A stretch of DNA of 7,350 nucleotides from Pseudomonadota bacterium (lineage in GTDB: Bacteria > Pseudomonadota > Alphaproteobacteria > Rhizobiales > Methyloligellaceae). Each line of letters starts with the position of its first letter. Within the stretch, counting starts at the first letter, position 1. The notes beneath the pieces were generated by a model. That model made no database searches. It saw nothing but the letters and a program-made list of their open reading frames with translations, and had not been told where the DNA came from. Of the stretch, positions 1 to 6,182 are shown in pieces. A program made the translations under genes and the position numbers. The stretch spans positions 1 to 7,350 of the forward strand of contig JADFHH010000077.1 of the NCBI GenBank assembly GCA_022567275.1, written 5' to 3'.

Positions 1-1
1 C

Positions 2-1096
2 GCCAACTTCATGGCACTCAGCCATAATTATTCGGTCGATCTCTATCTCGAAAAGACGCTTTGCGCCGCCCGTCTCATCGTCCTGCGGCTGCTCGGCGGC
101 GCCGCCTACTGGCCCTATGGGCTGGAACAGATCGCGGCGCTCGCGCGGGAGAAAAACATTTTTCTCGCCGTGCTGCCGGGCGATGCCGGAGCGGACACCG
201 GACTGATGTCGCATTCGACTATCTCTAAAAAAGATGCCCACCGGCTGTGGGGCTATCTGAACGAAGGCGGCCCCGGGAACATGCAGGGTTTCCTTCGCGC
301 CTGCGCCCATCTTTTGGGTGAGGGTGAAGCACCGGTCGCGGCAAAACCGCTGTTGAAAGCCGGGCTGTACTGGCCCGGCGTGGAAAACCCCGCGCTCAGC
401 GATATCGAAACACATTGGCGCGAAGGCGCCCCCGTCGCCGCCATCACCTTTTACCGGGCGCTGATCGAGGGCGCCAACACCGCGCCCGTGGACGCCATGA
501 TCGAGGCGTTAGGGCTACGAAAAATCAATGCGCTGCCGATCTTCGTCTCCAGCCTGAAGGATAAAATTTCGGCGGCGACCGTGGCTGAAATACTGGCGCG
601 AAAACCGCCTTCGATTGTCCTCAACGCCACCGGCTTCGCGGTTGCCGCATATGGCGGCGCGGCGGCGGACACGCCATTCTCAGGTGCAGACTGCCCGGTG
701 CTGCAAATGGTTTTTTCCGGCTCTTCACGGGAGGCATGGGAATCGGGTTCGCAAGGGCTGAGCGCGAGAGATCTGGCCATGAATGTGGTGCTGCCGGAAC
801 TCGACGGCCGCATTTTGACCCGCGCTGTTTCCTTCAAGTCGGGCGCGAAGCGCCACGCCGCGACGCAAACCAATATCGTCACCTATGAAGTGCATCCGGA
901 CCGTATCGCCTTCACCGCCGATCTCGCCGCCAATTTTGTGCGGTTGCGCGAAACCCCGGCAAACAAGCGCCGCGCCGTCCTCATCCTCGCCAACTATCCC
1001 AACCGTGACGGGCGCATCGGCAATGGCGTGGGCTACGACACCCCCGCGAGCACCGTGAAGCTGCTAACTGCGCTCGAGGCGAAGGCTATAAGGTGA
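2..1096 (+). CDS. cobN: Cobaltochelatase subunit CobN, N-terminal part (5' end outside window, 3' end frameshifted)
   Basis: This is the N-terminal third of CobN, the large porphyrin-binding subunit of the ATP-dependent cobaltochelatase CobNST, which inserts cobalt into hydrogenobyrinic acid a,c-diamide in the cytoplasm. The frame is open to the left edge (codons at 2-10 read Ala-Asn-Phe), so the ATG at 11 is internal. The stretch SVDLYLEKTL followed by LLGGAAYWPYG is a CobN hallmark near residue 90 of the full protein, so roughly 80-100 residues lie upstream. Later hallmarks are LANYPNRDGRIGNGVGYDTP near the end of this part. The frame stops at TGA 1094-1096 while CobN homology continues in another frame from GTG 1093. 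A single missing G near 1079-1081 would restore a typical Leu-Glu-Ala-Glu-Gly-Tyr-Lys-Val sequence. The identity is firm. Whether the break is biological or a sequencing error cannot be decided from the sequence. Confidence 0.93.
   Translation, partial: ANFMALSHNYSVDLYLEKTLCAARLIVLRLLGGAAYWPYGLEQIAALAREKNIFLAVLPGDAGADTGLMSHSTISKKDAHRLWGYLNEGGPGNMQGFLRACAHLLGEGEAPVAAKPLLKAGLYWPGVENPALSDIETHWREGAPVAAITFYRALIEGANTAPVDAMIEALGLRKINALPIFVSSLKDKISAATVAEILARKPPSIVLNATGFAVAAYGGAAADTPFSGADCPVLQMVFSGSSREAWESGSQGLSARDLAMNVVLPELDGRILTRAVSFKSGAKRHAATQTNIVTYEVHPDRIAFTADLAANFVRLRETPANKRRAVLILANYPNRDGRIGNGVGYDTPASTVKLLTALEAKAIR
1073..1096 (+). other. Frameshift point in cobN (one G apparently missing)
   Basis: The upstream frame reads Leu-Glu-Ala-Lys-Ala-Ile-Arg-stop, while the frame beginning at 1081 reads Glu-Gly-Tyr-Lys-Val-Ser-Gly-Phe-Pro, which is what CobN proteins normally have here. 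Adding one G in GGCGAAGG (to GGCGGAAGG) joins both halves without a gap. No A- or T-rich slippery heptamer, strong downstream hairpin or upstream Shine-Dalgarno-like stimulator is evident, so programmed frameshifting has no support. Confidence 0.8.
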
Positions 1097-3570
1097 GCGG
1101 CTTCCCGCAAGACGGCACGGCCCTCATTCATAGGCTGCTCGAAGGCCCGACCAACAGTAACAAGGGTTTGCGTGCATCGGACGCACGGCTCACACTGGCG
1201 CAATATCGCGCGCAGTTCGCAAAACTGCCTGAAAAGCTGCGGGCCGAAGTGGAAGCCCGCTGGGGCGTACCGGAGGACGATCCCTTTGTGCGCGATAGCG
1301 CCTTCCATCTGGCCGTGCGGATATACGGAAATGTGGCGGTCGCGGTGCAACCGGCGCGCGGCTACAATATCGACCCGAAAAAAACCTATCACGACCCGGC
1401 GCTGATTCCCCCGCACGGCTATTTCGCATTTTACATTTGGCTGCGCGAAATTTTTGGCGCCCATGCCGTGCTGCACAATGGCAAGCATGGCAATCTGGAA
1501 TGGCTGCCCGGCAAGGCGCTGGCACTTTCTTCTGCGTGCACCCCGGAAGCGGTGCTGGGCGCGCTGCCAAACATCTATCCCTTTATCGTCAACGATCCGG
1601 GCGAGGGGACGCAGGCCAAGCGGCGCATCTCCGCCGTCATCGTCGATCACCTGACGCCGCCGCTGACGCGCGCGGAAAGTTACGGGCCGCTGAAAGACCT
1701 CGAAGCGCTGATCGATGAATATTATCTCGCCCAAGGCCTCGACCCGCGCCGCATCGCGCTGCTGCGAAAGCATATTTTCGATCTGGTGCGATCCAATGGC
1801 CTCGATGAAGACGCAGGTATTTCTCAGAGCGAAGACGAAGAAACCGCGCTGCAAAAGCTCGACAGCTATATTTGCGAGTTGAAAGAAGCGCAGATCAGGG
1901 ACGGGCTGCATATTTTAGGGCAAGCGCCGCAAGGAAGGCTGGAGACGGACTTGCTGGTGGCGCTCACCCGCGTGCCGCGCGGATCGGGGGATGCAGGCGA
2001 CCGGTCGCTGCAGCGCGCCCTGGCGAGCGATCTGAAGCTGGACGATTTTGACCCGCTCGATTGCGAGATGGGCGTGCCGTGGCGTGGCGCAAAACCACCG
2101 GCACTTACCAGCACCACGGATGAACTCTGGCGCACCAATGGCGATACGGTCGAGCGGCTTGAGCTGCTGGCAGCGCTACTGGTTTCGGGCGAAACATCTT
2201 GCGATCCCGATTGGACCGCCACCCGCGCCGTGCTCGATGAGATAACCCAAACCATCCGCCCGGCGCTGCAAAAATCCGCCACCAACGAAATCAGCGCCTG
2301 CCTTGCCGGGCTATCGGGGCGCTTCGTCGCGCCCGGCCCCTCCGGCGCGCCGACGCGCGGGCGTCTCGACGTGCTGCCGACCGGGCGCAATTTTTATTCG
2401 GTGGACAACCGCGCCATACCGACGCCGGCCGCCTGGACGCTCGGGCAAAAATCCGCCGAGTTGCTGGTCGAGCGCCATTTCCAGGATTTTGGACGCTGGC
2501 CGCGCGCCATGGGCCTCACCGCCTGGGGCACCTCCAACATGCGCACCGGCGGCGACGACATCGCCCAAGCCCTGGCTCTGATCGGCGCGAAACCGGTCTG
2601 GGACTCATCAAGCTGGCGGGTGACGGGATATGAGATCATACCGCTGGCCAAACTGGGCCGCCCGCGCGTGGATGTGACCTTGCGTATTTCGGGCTTTTTC
2701 CGCGATGCTTTTCCCGCCCAGATCGAACTGTTCGACAGCGCCATCCGCGCGGTTGGTGCATTGGAGGAAGAGAGCGAAGACAACCCCATCGCCGCGCGCA
2801 TGAGCGAAGATGCCCGCGAGGCGCGCGCGCAAGGTATTTCTGAAGACGAAGCGACGCATGTTGCCGGCTTACGCATTTTCGGCTCCAGACCCGGCGCTTA
2901 TGGCGCGGGGCTTCAGGCGCTGATCGACGAGCAATTATGGGATCGCCGTAGCGATCTGGCGGAAAACTATATCGGCTGGGGCGGTTACGCCTATGGCAAA
3001 GGCGTCGAGGGCGAAGAACGCAAAGCGGCCTTTACGCTGCGGTTGAAACATATCGAGGCGGTCATCCACAACCAGGACAATCGCGAGCATGATGTGCTGG
3101 ATAGCGACGATTATTACCAGTTCGAGGGGGGGATGTGCGCGGCGGTCGAGCATGTTTCCGGCACGCGGCCAATCGTCTATCACAACGATCACTCGCGGCC
3201 CGAACGCCCTGTCATCCGCACCCTGGAGGAAGAAATAGGCCGGGTGGTGCGCTCGCGCGTGGTCAATCCGAAATGGATTTCCGGGGTCATGCGCCACGGC
3301 TACAAGGGCGCGTTCGAGATCGCCGCCACGGTCGATTACATGTTCGCCTTCGCCGCCACCACCGGCGCGGTGCGCGACCACCATTTCGATCTCGCCTATG
3401 ACGCCTTCATCGGCGACGATGCGGTGCGTAACTTTATCGAAGACAATAACCCGCACGCGCTCCAGGAAATGGCGTCGCGTTTCCTCGAAGCCTTGACCCG
3501 CGAATTGTGGACGCCGCGGTCAAATTCCGTCCACCATGAGCTGCGGGCTATATCAGGGGCGGCGCAATGA
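1093..3570 (+). CDS. cobN: Cobaltochelatase subunit CobN, C-terminal part
   Basis: This 825-residue frame carries the remaining two thirds of CobN (CobN/BchH/ChlH magnesium-chelatase H superfamily). Recognisable segments are HNGKHGNLEWLPGKALALS at about residues 128-146, NIYPFIVNDPGEGTQAKRR at 160-178, and further on LPTGRNFYSVD, MGLTAWGTSNMRTGGDD and RVDVTLRISGFFRDAFP, all family signatures. The C-terminus ends shortly after an ELW motif, as usual for CobN. Together with the first part (361 residues) and the missing N-terminus the protein would be about 1250-1270 residues, the normal family length, so nothing large is lost. The GTG at 1093 overlaps the upstream TGA (GTGA). Translational re-initiation is formally possible, but the conserved Glu-Gly-Tyr-Lys-Val context runs upstream of this GTG in the same frame, so it is not a natural start. 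It overlaps cobO by four bases, indicating one operon. CobS and CobT partners are not in the window. Confidence 0.95.
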   Translation: MSGFPQDGTALIHRLLEGPTNSNKGLRASDARLTLAQYRAQFAKLPEKLRAEVEARWGVPEDDPFVRDSAFHLAVRIYGNVAVAVQPARGYNIDPKKTYHDPALIPPHGYFAFYIWLREIFGAHAVLHNGKHGNLEWLPGKALALSSACTPEAVLGALPNIYPFIVNDPGEGTQAKRRISAVIVDHLTPPLTRAESYGPLKDLEALIDEYYLAQGLDPRRIALLRKHIFDLVRSNGLDEDAGISQSEDEETALQKLDSYICELKEAQIRDGLHILGQAPQGRLETDLLVALTRVPRGSGDAGDRSLQRALASDLKLDDFDPLDCEMGVPWRGAKPPALTSTTDELWRTNGDTVERLELLAALLVSGETSCDPDWTATRAVLDEITQTIRPALQKSATNEISACLAGLSGRFVAPGPSGAPTRGRLDVLPTGRNFYSVDNRAIPTPAAWTLGQKSAELLVERHFQDFGRWPRAMGLTAWGTSNMRTGGDDIAQALALIGAKPVWDSSSWRVTGYEIIPLAKLGRPRVDVTLRISGFFRDAFPAQIELFDSAIRAVGALEEESEDNPIAARMSEDAREARAQGISEDEATHVAGLRIFGSRPGAYGAGLQALIDEQLWDRRSDLAENYIGWGGYAYGKGVEGEERKAAFTLRLKHIEAVIHNQDNREHDVLDSDDYYQFEGGMCAAVEHVSGTRPIVYHNDHSRPERPVIRTLEEEIGRVVRSRVVNPKWISGVMRHGYKGAFEIAATVDYMFAFAATTGAVRDHHFDLAYDAFIGDDAVRNFIEDNNPHALQEMASRFLEALTRELWTPRSNSVHHELRAISGAAQ

Positions 3571-4205
3571 ACGAAATACGTAAGAAAAAAGCCGATATGA
3601 CCGAGGCCGAGCTCGACGCGCGCCATGCGGATAAAATGCGCAAGAAGAAGGAAGCGCGTAAAAAAATCCTCGCCACAAAAACCATAGAAAAAGGCCTGAT
3701 TATCGTCCACACCGGCAAGGGCAAGGGCAAAACCACCGCCGCCTTCGGCATGGTGTTCCGCTCGCTCGGCCATGGCCACAAGGTCGGCATCGTCCAGTTC
3801 GTCAAGGGCGCATGGGCGACCGGCGAGCGCGATATTCTTGCCCGCTTCGACGATCTGGTGACCTTCAAAACCATGGGCGAGGGTTTTACCTGGGAAACCC
3901 AGGACCGCCAGCGCGACATCGCCGCGGCGCGCGCCGCCTGGGCCGAAGCGAAAAAAATGATAGCCGATAAGTCTTACAAGCTGGTGCTGCTCGATGAACT
4001 CAACATCGTGCTGCGCTACGACTATCTGCCCCTCGATGAGGTCATCTCGGCGCTCAAGGCCAAGCCGGAAATGACCCATGTGATCGTCACCGGGCGCAAC
4101 GCCAGGGACGCACTTATCGACATCGCCGATCTGGTGACGGAAATGACACAAATCAAACATCCCTTCCGCTCGGGCGTAAAAGCGCAGGAGGGAATTGAGT
4201 TTTGA
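3567..4205 (+). CDS. cobO: Cob(I)yrinic acid a,c-diamide adenosyltransferase CobO (CobA/BtuR family)
   Basis: CobO transfers the adenosyl group of ATP to the reduced cobalt of cob(I)yrinic acid a,c-diamide (and other corrinoids) in the cytoplasm, the step after cobalt insertion by CobN. The 212-residue length fits the family. A charged Lys/Arg-rich N-terminus (residues 1-45) precedes IIVHTGKGKGKTTAAFG, the family P-loop, at 45-61. LLDELN (141-146) is the Walker B-like motif, and VIVTGRNA (172-179) and HPF.SGVKAQEGIEF at the end are also typical. Start: the ATG at 3567 overlaps the cobN stop as ATGA and has AGGGG at 3555-3559 seven bases upstream. The internal ATG at 3597 also starts a family-like sequence (MTEAELDARHADKM) but has a weaker ribosome site. 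It is translationally coupled to cobN, and the gene ends 11 bases before the palindromic repeat region. Confidence 0.96.
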   Translation: MNEIRKKKADMTEAELDARHADKMRKKKEARKKILATKTIEKGLIIVHTGKGKGKTTAAFGMVFRSLGHGHKVGIVQFVKGAWATGERDILARFDDLVTFKTMGEGFTWETQDRQRDIAAARAAWAEAKKMIADKSYKLVLLDELNIVLRYDYLPLDEVISALKAKPEMTHVIVTGRNARDALIDIADLVTEMTQIKHPFRSGVKAQEGIEF

Positions 4206-4216
4206 GAGCCCACCTC

Positions 4217-4258
4217 CTCTCCCCCTTCGTCTTTCCCGCGAAGGCGGGAACCCATATG
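4217..4258 (+). repeat. Extragenic palindromic repeat, left arm (intact copy)
   Basis: It contains a perfect small hairpin, TTCCCGC-GAAG-GCGGGAA, at 4233-4250. The whole unit is the reverse complement of the unit at 4295-4320 continued at 5783-5798: 38 bases match exactly (4217-4254), followed by one mismatch and three more matches. The order is head-to-head with a 36-base spacer (4259-4294). It lies 11 bases after the cobO stop codon, so it could end or stabilise the cobN-cobO transcript, but no T-run marks a classical terminator. Translation of this kind of repeat gives GSRLRGNDG, often seen in spurious annotations of alphaproteobacterial genomes. Confidence 0.85.
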
Positions 4259-4294
4259 GACTTATCCGCATGCGCCAGTGTTTGTTGAGAGTCA

Positions 4295-4320
4295 CATGTG
4301 GGTTCCCGCCTTCGCGGGAA
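4295..4320 (-). repeat. Extragenic palindromic repeat, right arm, interrupted by the insertion sequence
   Basis: It carries the hairpin TTCCCGC-CTTC-GCGGGAA at 4303-4320, inverted relative to the left arm. The match to the left arm stops abruptly at 4320 and resumes at 5783-5798 with AGACGAAGGGGGAGAG, the exact reverse complement of 4217-4232. The repeat is therefore split by the element at 4321-5782. Removing the element restores GCGGGAAAGACGAAGG, identical to the other arm. Confidence 0.85.
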
Positions 4321-4327
4321 TGATGGG

Positions 4328-4340
4328 ATGGACCTTTCCC
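4328..4340 (+). repeat. Left subterminal inverted repeat of the IS
   Basis: ATGGACCTTTCCC is the perfect 13-bp inverted complement of 5767-5779 and begins 7 bases inside the inferred left end. Confidence 0.85.
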
Positions 4341-4411
4341 TTGCGCCTTTTCAGGCGTCCGGCCTCATAATGGGCCACACATGTCGAAACATGAGAGAAA
4401 GGGAAAGGCCC

Positions 4412-5509
4412 ATGGATGAGATTAGCGTAATCGGGATTGATTTGGCAAAGCGTGTCTTTCAACTCTGTGCATTATCCGCCTCTGGCGAGGTAGTCTGGAA
4501 CAAGCGGTTGGGGCGGACGGCGTTGATGCGTTTTATGGCGGATCGTGCGCCGCGCTGCCTGATCGGGCTTGAGGCGTGCGGCGGGGCGCATTATTGGGGG
4601 CGGTGGCTTTCGGGGCTTGGCTTTCGGGTGAAGATGATGTCTCCACAGGCGGTCAAACCTTATGTTACGGGCGGCCACAAGAATGACCCGCGCGACGCCC
4701 GGGCGATCGCCGAAGCGGCGACGCGCAGCCATGTGTCGGCGGTGCGGATCAAGAGCCAGCAGGCGCAAGCCCTGCAGGCGCTGGTGCGGGTGCGCGAGCG
4801 TCAGGTTCGCCAGCGCGTGCAGGTGGTCCATCAGTTGCGCGCGCTGCTGCATGAGTTCGGCTTCATCGCGCCGAAGGGGTATGGACATCTGCTGCGGGTT
4901 TACCGCCAGCTGGCCGGCTCCGGCGGGTTGGCCGGTTTGCGGCGGAGATGTCACGGAACTGTTTGCTCTCCTCCATGAAGAGGCGGCACAGCTCACGGAG
5001 CGGATTGCCGCCTCGACGGCCCGGCTGAAAGAGCTTGTCGAACACGGGGGAAACCTGCGCGCTGGCGATGAGCGTGCCGCATCTGGGGCCGGTTTTTGTT
5101 TGTCCTACCGCCTGTCGGCTAGTTGAGGACGGTTCAATGGCGCCTCGCTTGGCGCCGTGCTGGAGGCGCCTGACGACTTGCCGCAACGGGCGCGCCTTTG
5201 CCGCCTATCTGGGACTTGTGCCGCGCCAGCACGCTTCGGGCGAGAAAAGCGCCATGCGCGGCATTACCAAACACGGCCAGGGCGAGGCTGCGCCGCACTC
5301 TGGTTCTGGCCGCCCAGACCCTGCTGATCCGCGCCGCGAAGGACGCCAAAGCCGGCCAACCCCTCGACCGGCTGCGCCAGTGGGCGCTCGATCTGGCGGC
5401 GCGCAAGCACCGTAATGTCGCGGTCACCGCCATCGCCGCCCGTCTGGCGCGCATCGCCTGGGCCGTCATCGCCCACAACACACCCTATCGGAGCAAACCC
5501 GCCGCATAA
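4412..5509 (+). pseudogene. IS110/IS1111-type DEDD transposase (bridge-RNA-type recombinase), multiply frameshifted
   Basis: The start is the ATG at 4412 after a GAAAGG ribosome site; the longer frame from 4298 only reads through the palindrome and IS end. The RuvC-like DEDD domain is complete in the first frame: D10 in GIDLAK, E54 in GLEACGG, D92 and D95 in KNDPRDARAIAEA, then a Gln/Arg-rich helical region ending LLHEFGFIAPKG. After that the family sequence hops frames: LFALLHEEAAQLTERI in a second frame, MSVPHLGPVF and AFAAYLGLVPRQHASGEKSAMRGITKHG (Tnp_20 domain with its catalytic serine region) in a third, and LRRTLVLAAQTLL to AVIAHNTPYRSKPAA in the original frame. Each hop fits one base lost or gained in a G or C run, near 4940 (loss), 4955 (loss), 5046-5050 (gain) and 5280-5282 (gain). 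They sum to zero, leaving about 365 residues. The stretch 5100-5185 aligns poorly and may hide more changes. Confidence 0.88.
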
Positions 5510-5782
5510 ATCGCACTCAACCAGGCGATAGCCGGTCGCGCAACAACAGGAGACGAGAGACCATTCAAAAGTTTGCAAGACGCATGAGTGATGGCTTGAA
5601 CAGCAAAGGCGGCACAAAGCAGATATCGTCTTTGGGCTTAAAAAGCCCGTCGGAATGATCAGTGCTCACCCGCCAAAGCTGAACCCACCATGGCCAGCCG
5701 CAAACATACGCGGCAAAACAAAGGCCGGATACATGACCGTCAAAGCCGATTCAGCCCTTGCAATCCGGGAAAGGTCCATACA
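5510..5782 (+). ncRNA. Non-coding 3' part of the IS; candidate bridge/seek RNA region
   Basis: In the IS1111 group the guide RNA that pairs with target and donor DNA is encoded in the non-coding part downstream of the transposase gene, and this 273-base stretch has no credible coding frame. A clear hairpin, GGGCTT-AAA-AAGCCC, sits at 5634-5648, and a bulged 6-bp stem at about 5518-5536. Short words match the insertion junctions: CAAGACG at 5576-5582 equals the right junction (5781-5787), GGAATGAT at 5652-5659 equals the left junction (4317-4324), and TGATGG at 5589-5594 equals the left end of the element. These matches are short. The RNA boundaries cannot be set from sequence alone. Confidence 0.45.
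5767..5779 (-). repeat. Right subterminal inverted repeat of the IS
   Basis: GGGAAAGGTCCAT is the perfect complement of the left repeat at 4328-4340 and ends 3 bases before the inferred right end at 5782. Confidence 0.85.
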
Positions 5783-5798
5783 AGACGAAGGGGGAGAG
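5783..5798 (-). repeat. Remainder of the interrupted palindromic repeat, right of the insertion sequence
   Basis: AGACGAAGGGGGAGAG is the perfect reverse complement of bases 4217-4232 and continues the right arm that breaks off at 4320. This fixes the right boundary of the inserted element to within about one base, because an A on both sides leaves a small ambiguity. Similarity between the arms fades after 5798. Confidence 0.85.
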
Positions 5799-5863
5799 AG
5801 TAGGCTTAGGACAAATGCGCCGAATTGGAGTATACAAGCGAGTGGAAGAATATTACCAGCAGC
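5799..5863. other. Short spacer between the split repeat and the riboswitch-like leader; no gene seen
   Basis: The promoter of the 6009-7192 operon should lie here or within the end of the IS. TTGGAG at 5825-5830 and AATATT at 5849-5854 are 18 bases apart but match sigma-70 boxes poorly, so no promoter is claimed. Confidence 0.3.
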
Positions 5864-5955
5864 GTTCCATCATCAGGGACTGAAAGCGATTCCGGTGCGG
5901 CTGACCCAATTCGGGGGCCAACGCCGGAGCTGTATTCATTTAAACGGCAAGCGCA
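5864..5955 (+). promoter_or_regulatory. Cobalamin-riboswitch-like aptamer, degenerate in the B12-box core
   Basis: The order of elements follows the cobalamin riboswitch (Rfam RF00174). A small stem GTTCC-ATCATCA-GGGAC lies at 5864-5880. Then comes AAAGCGATTCCGGTGCG at 5883-5899, compared with the usual AAAAGGGAATCCGGTGCG. An internal hairpin based on CCC/GGG follows, then AACGCCGGAGCTG at 5920-5932, and AACGGCAAGCG at 5943-5953, compared with the usual CAACGGTAAGCG. The strongly conserved CCCCGC block between GCTG and AAC is replaced by an AT-rich stretch (5933-5942), and the usual CACTGG and CGGGAAGG segments are not seen. It may be a diverged or decayed aptamer. The setting, immediately ahead of a cbiX operon and beside cobN-cobO, supports the reading. 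Confidence 0.5.
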
Positions 5956-5967
5956 TTCGCGCCTCCC

Positions 5968-6004
5968 GCCTCCTGATGTGTGACGCCGCGCAACAACAGG
6001 AGGC
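5968..6004 (+). promoter_or_regulatory. Hairpin sequestering the ribosome binding site of the small gene at 6009
   Basis: GCCTCCTG at 5968-5975 is the perfect complement of CAGGAGGC at 5997-6004, giving an 8-bp stem with a 21-base loop. The 3' strand contains the full Shine-Dalgarno sequence AGGAGG (5998-6003), five bases before the ATG at 6009. Such a stem would block translation when formed, the usual output of proteobacterial cobalamin riboswitches. Complementarity is directly visible; regulation is inferred. Confidence 0.6.
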
Positions 6005-6008
6005 ATAT

Positions 6009-6182
6009 ATGACATCACGCATTATCACACTCCTTGGCATCCTCGCCCTGCCGGTCAGTGCGCTGGCCGATGCCGGCCATATCGCCGATCGGGGCGACGG
6101 CCATTCGCACTGGCTTATCTATGCGCTGCTGGCCAGCGCCGTGTTTGGTATTGCGCTAACCGTGCGCCGCGCCAGATCATGA
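6009..6182 (+). CDS. Small exported or membrane protein with a His motif (DUF6732-like)
   Basis: The 57-residue product starts with a signal-like segment (residues 1-20, MTSRIITLLGILALPVSALA, likely cut after ALA). A short His/Asp-rich loop follows (DAGHIADRGDGHSHW, 21-35), then one hydrophobic span (about 35-52) and a basic end RRARS. It would sit in the inner membrane, or cross it, with the His cluster outside. I recall such short proteins (DUF6732-like) next to cobalamin or cobalt genes in alphaproteobacteria. The exact family is not certain, and no biochemical role is known to me; a part in cobalt handling is inference from the His residues and position. The start is chosen because AGGAGG lies five bases upstream and the signal segment begins there; the same frame is open further upstream only through the leader and the IS end. 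It overlaps cbiX by ATGA, so the two are translationally coupled. Confidence 0.8.
   Translation: MTSRIITLLGILALPVSALADAGHIADRGDGHSHWLIYALLASAVFGIALTVRRARS

Larger units (their letters stand above)
4321..5782 (+). mobile_element. IS110-family insertion sequence, IS1111-like group, about 1462 bp
   Basis: The element holds one DEDD transposase gene (4412-5509), a short left leader and a non-coding 3' part of about 270 bases. Its ends are inferred from the empty site: the two arms of the surrounding inverted repeat become identical when 4321-5782 is removed. A perfect 13-bp inverted repeat, ATGGACCTTTCCC at 4328-4340 and its complement at 5767-5779, lies 7 bases inside the left end and 3 bases inside the right end. 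Subterminal inverted repeats, absent from ordinary IS110 elements, are the mark of the IS1111 group, and 7/3 offsets match what I recall for its attC-targeting members. No target duplication is seen beyond one or two shared A bases, as expected for this family. The transposase frame is broken, so this copy is probably inactive unless the indels are sequencing errors. Confidence 0.88.

Noticed and set aside
1073..1096. Programmed frameshift in cobN, as known for some chelatase genes such as chlD
   Set aside because: There is no slippery sequence or stimulatory element, and a single G insertion restores the conserved sequence exactly.
1033..1911. Long minus-strand frames opposite cobN and cobO (for example 1033-1911, 1866-2390 and 3396-4295)
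   Set aside because: They are antisense shadows of clearly conserved plus-strand genes in high-GC DNA, with no family motifs of their own.
4233..4320. Rho-independent terminator after cobO
   Set aside because: The hairpins are strong but are not followed by a T-run, and they belong to a dispersed repeat. A role in ending or protecting the transcript is possible but not shown.
4298..4411. N-terminal extension of the transposase from ATG 4298 (starts MGSRLRGNDG)
   Set aside because: This stretch translates the palindromic repeat and the IS left end. The DEDD domain begins directly after the ATG at 4412, which has its own ribosome site.
5634..5648. Terminator hairpin GGGCTT-AAA-AAGCCC
   Set aside because: No T-tract follows (the next bases are GTCGGA). 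It fits better as a structural element of the IS guide RNA region.
5825..5854. Sigma-70 promoter TTGGAG/AATATT
   Set aside because: Both boxes match the consensus poorly, so they do not support a promoter call.
5655..6008. Coding extension upstream of the 57-residue gene, from ATG 5655
   Set aside because: It runs through the IS end, the split repeat and the riboswitch-like leader and has no protein-like pattern. The strong AGGAGG before 6009 sets the start.
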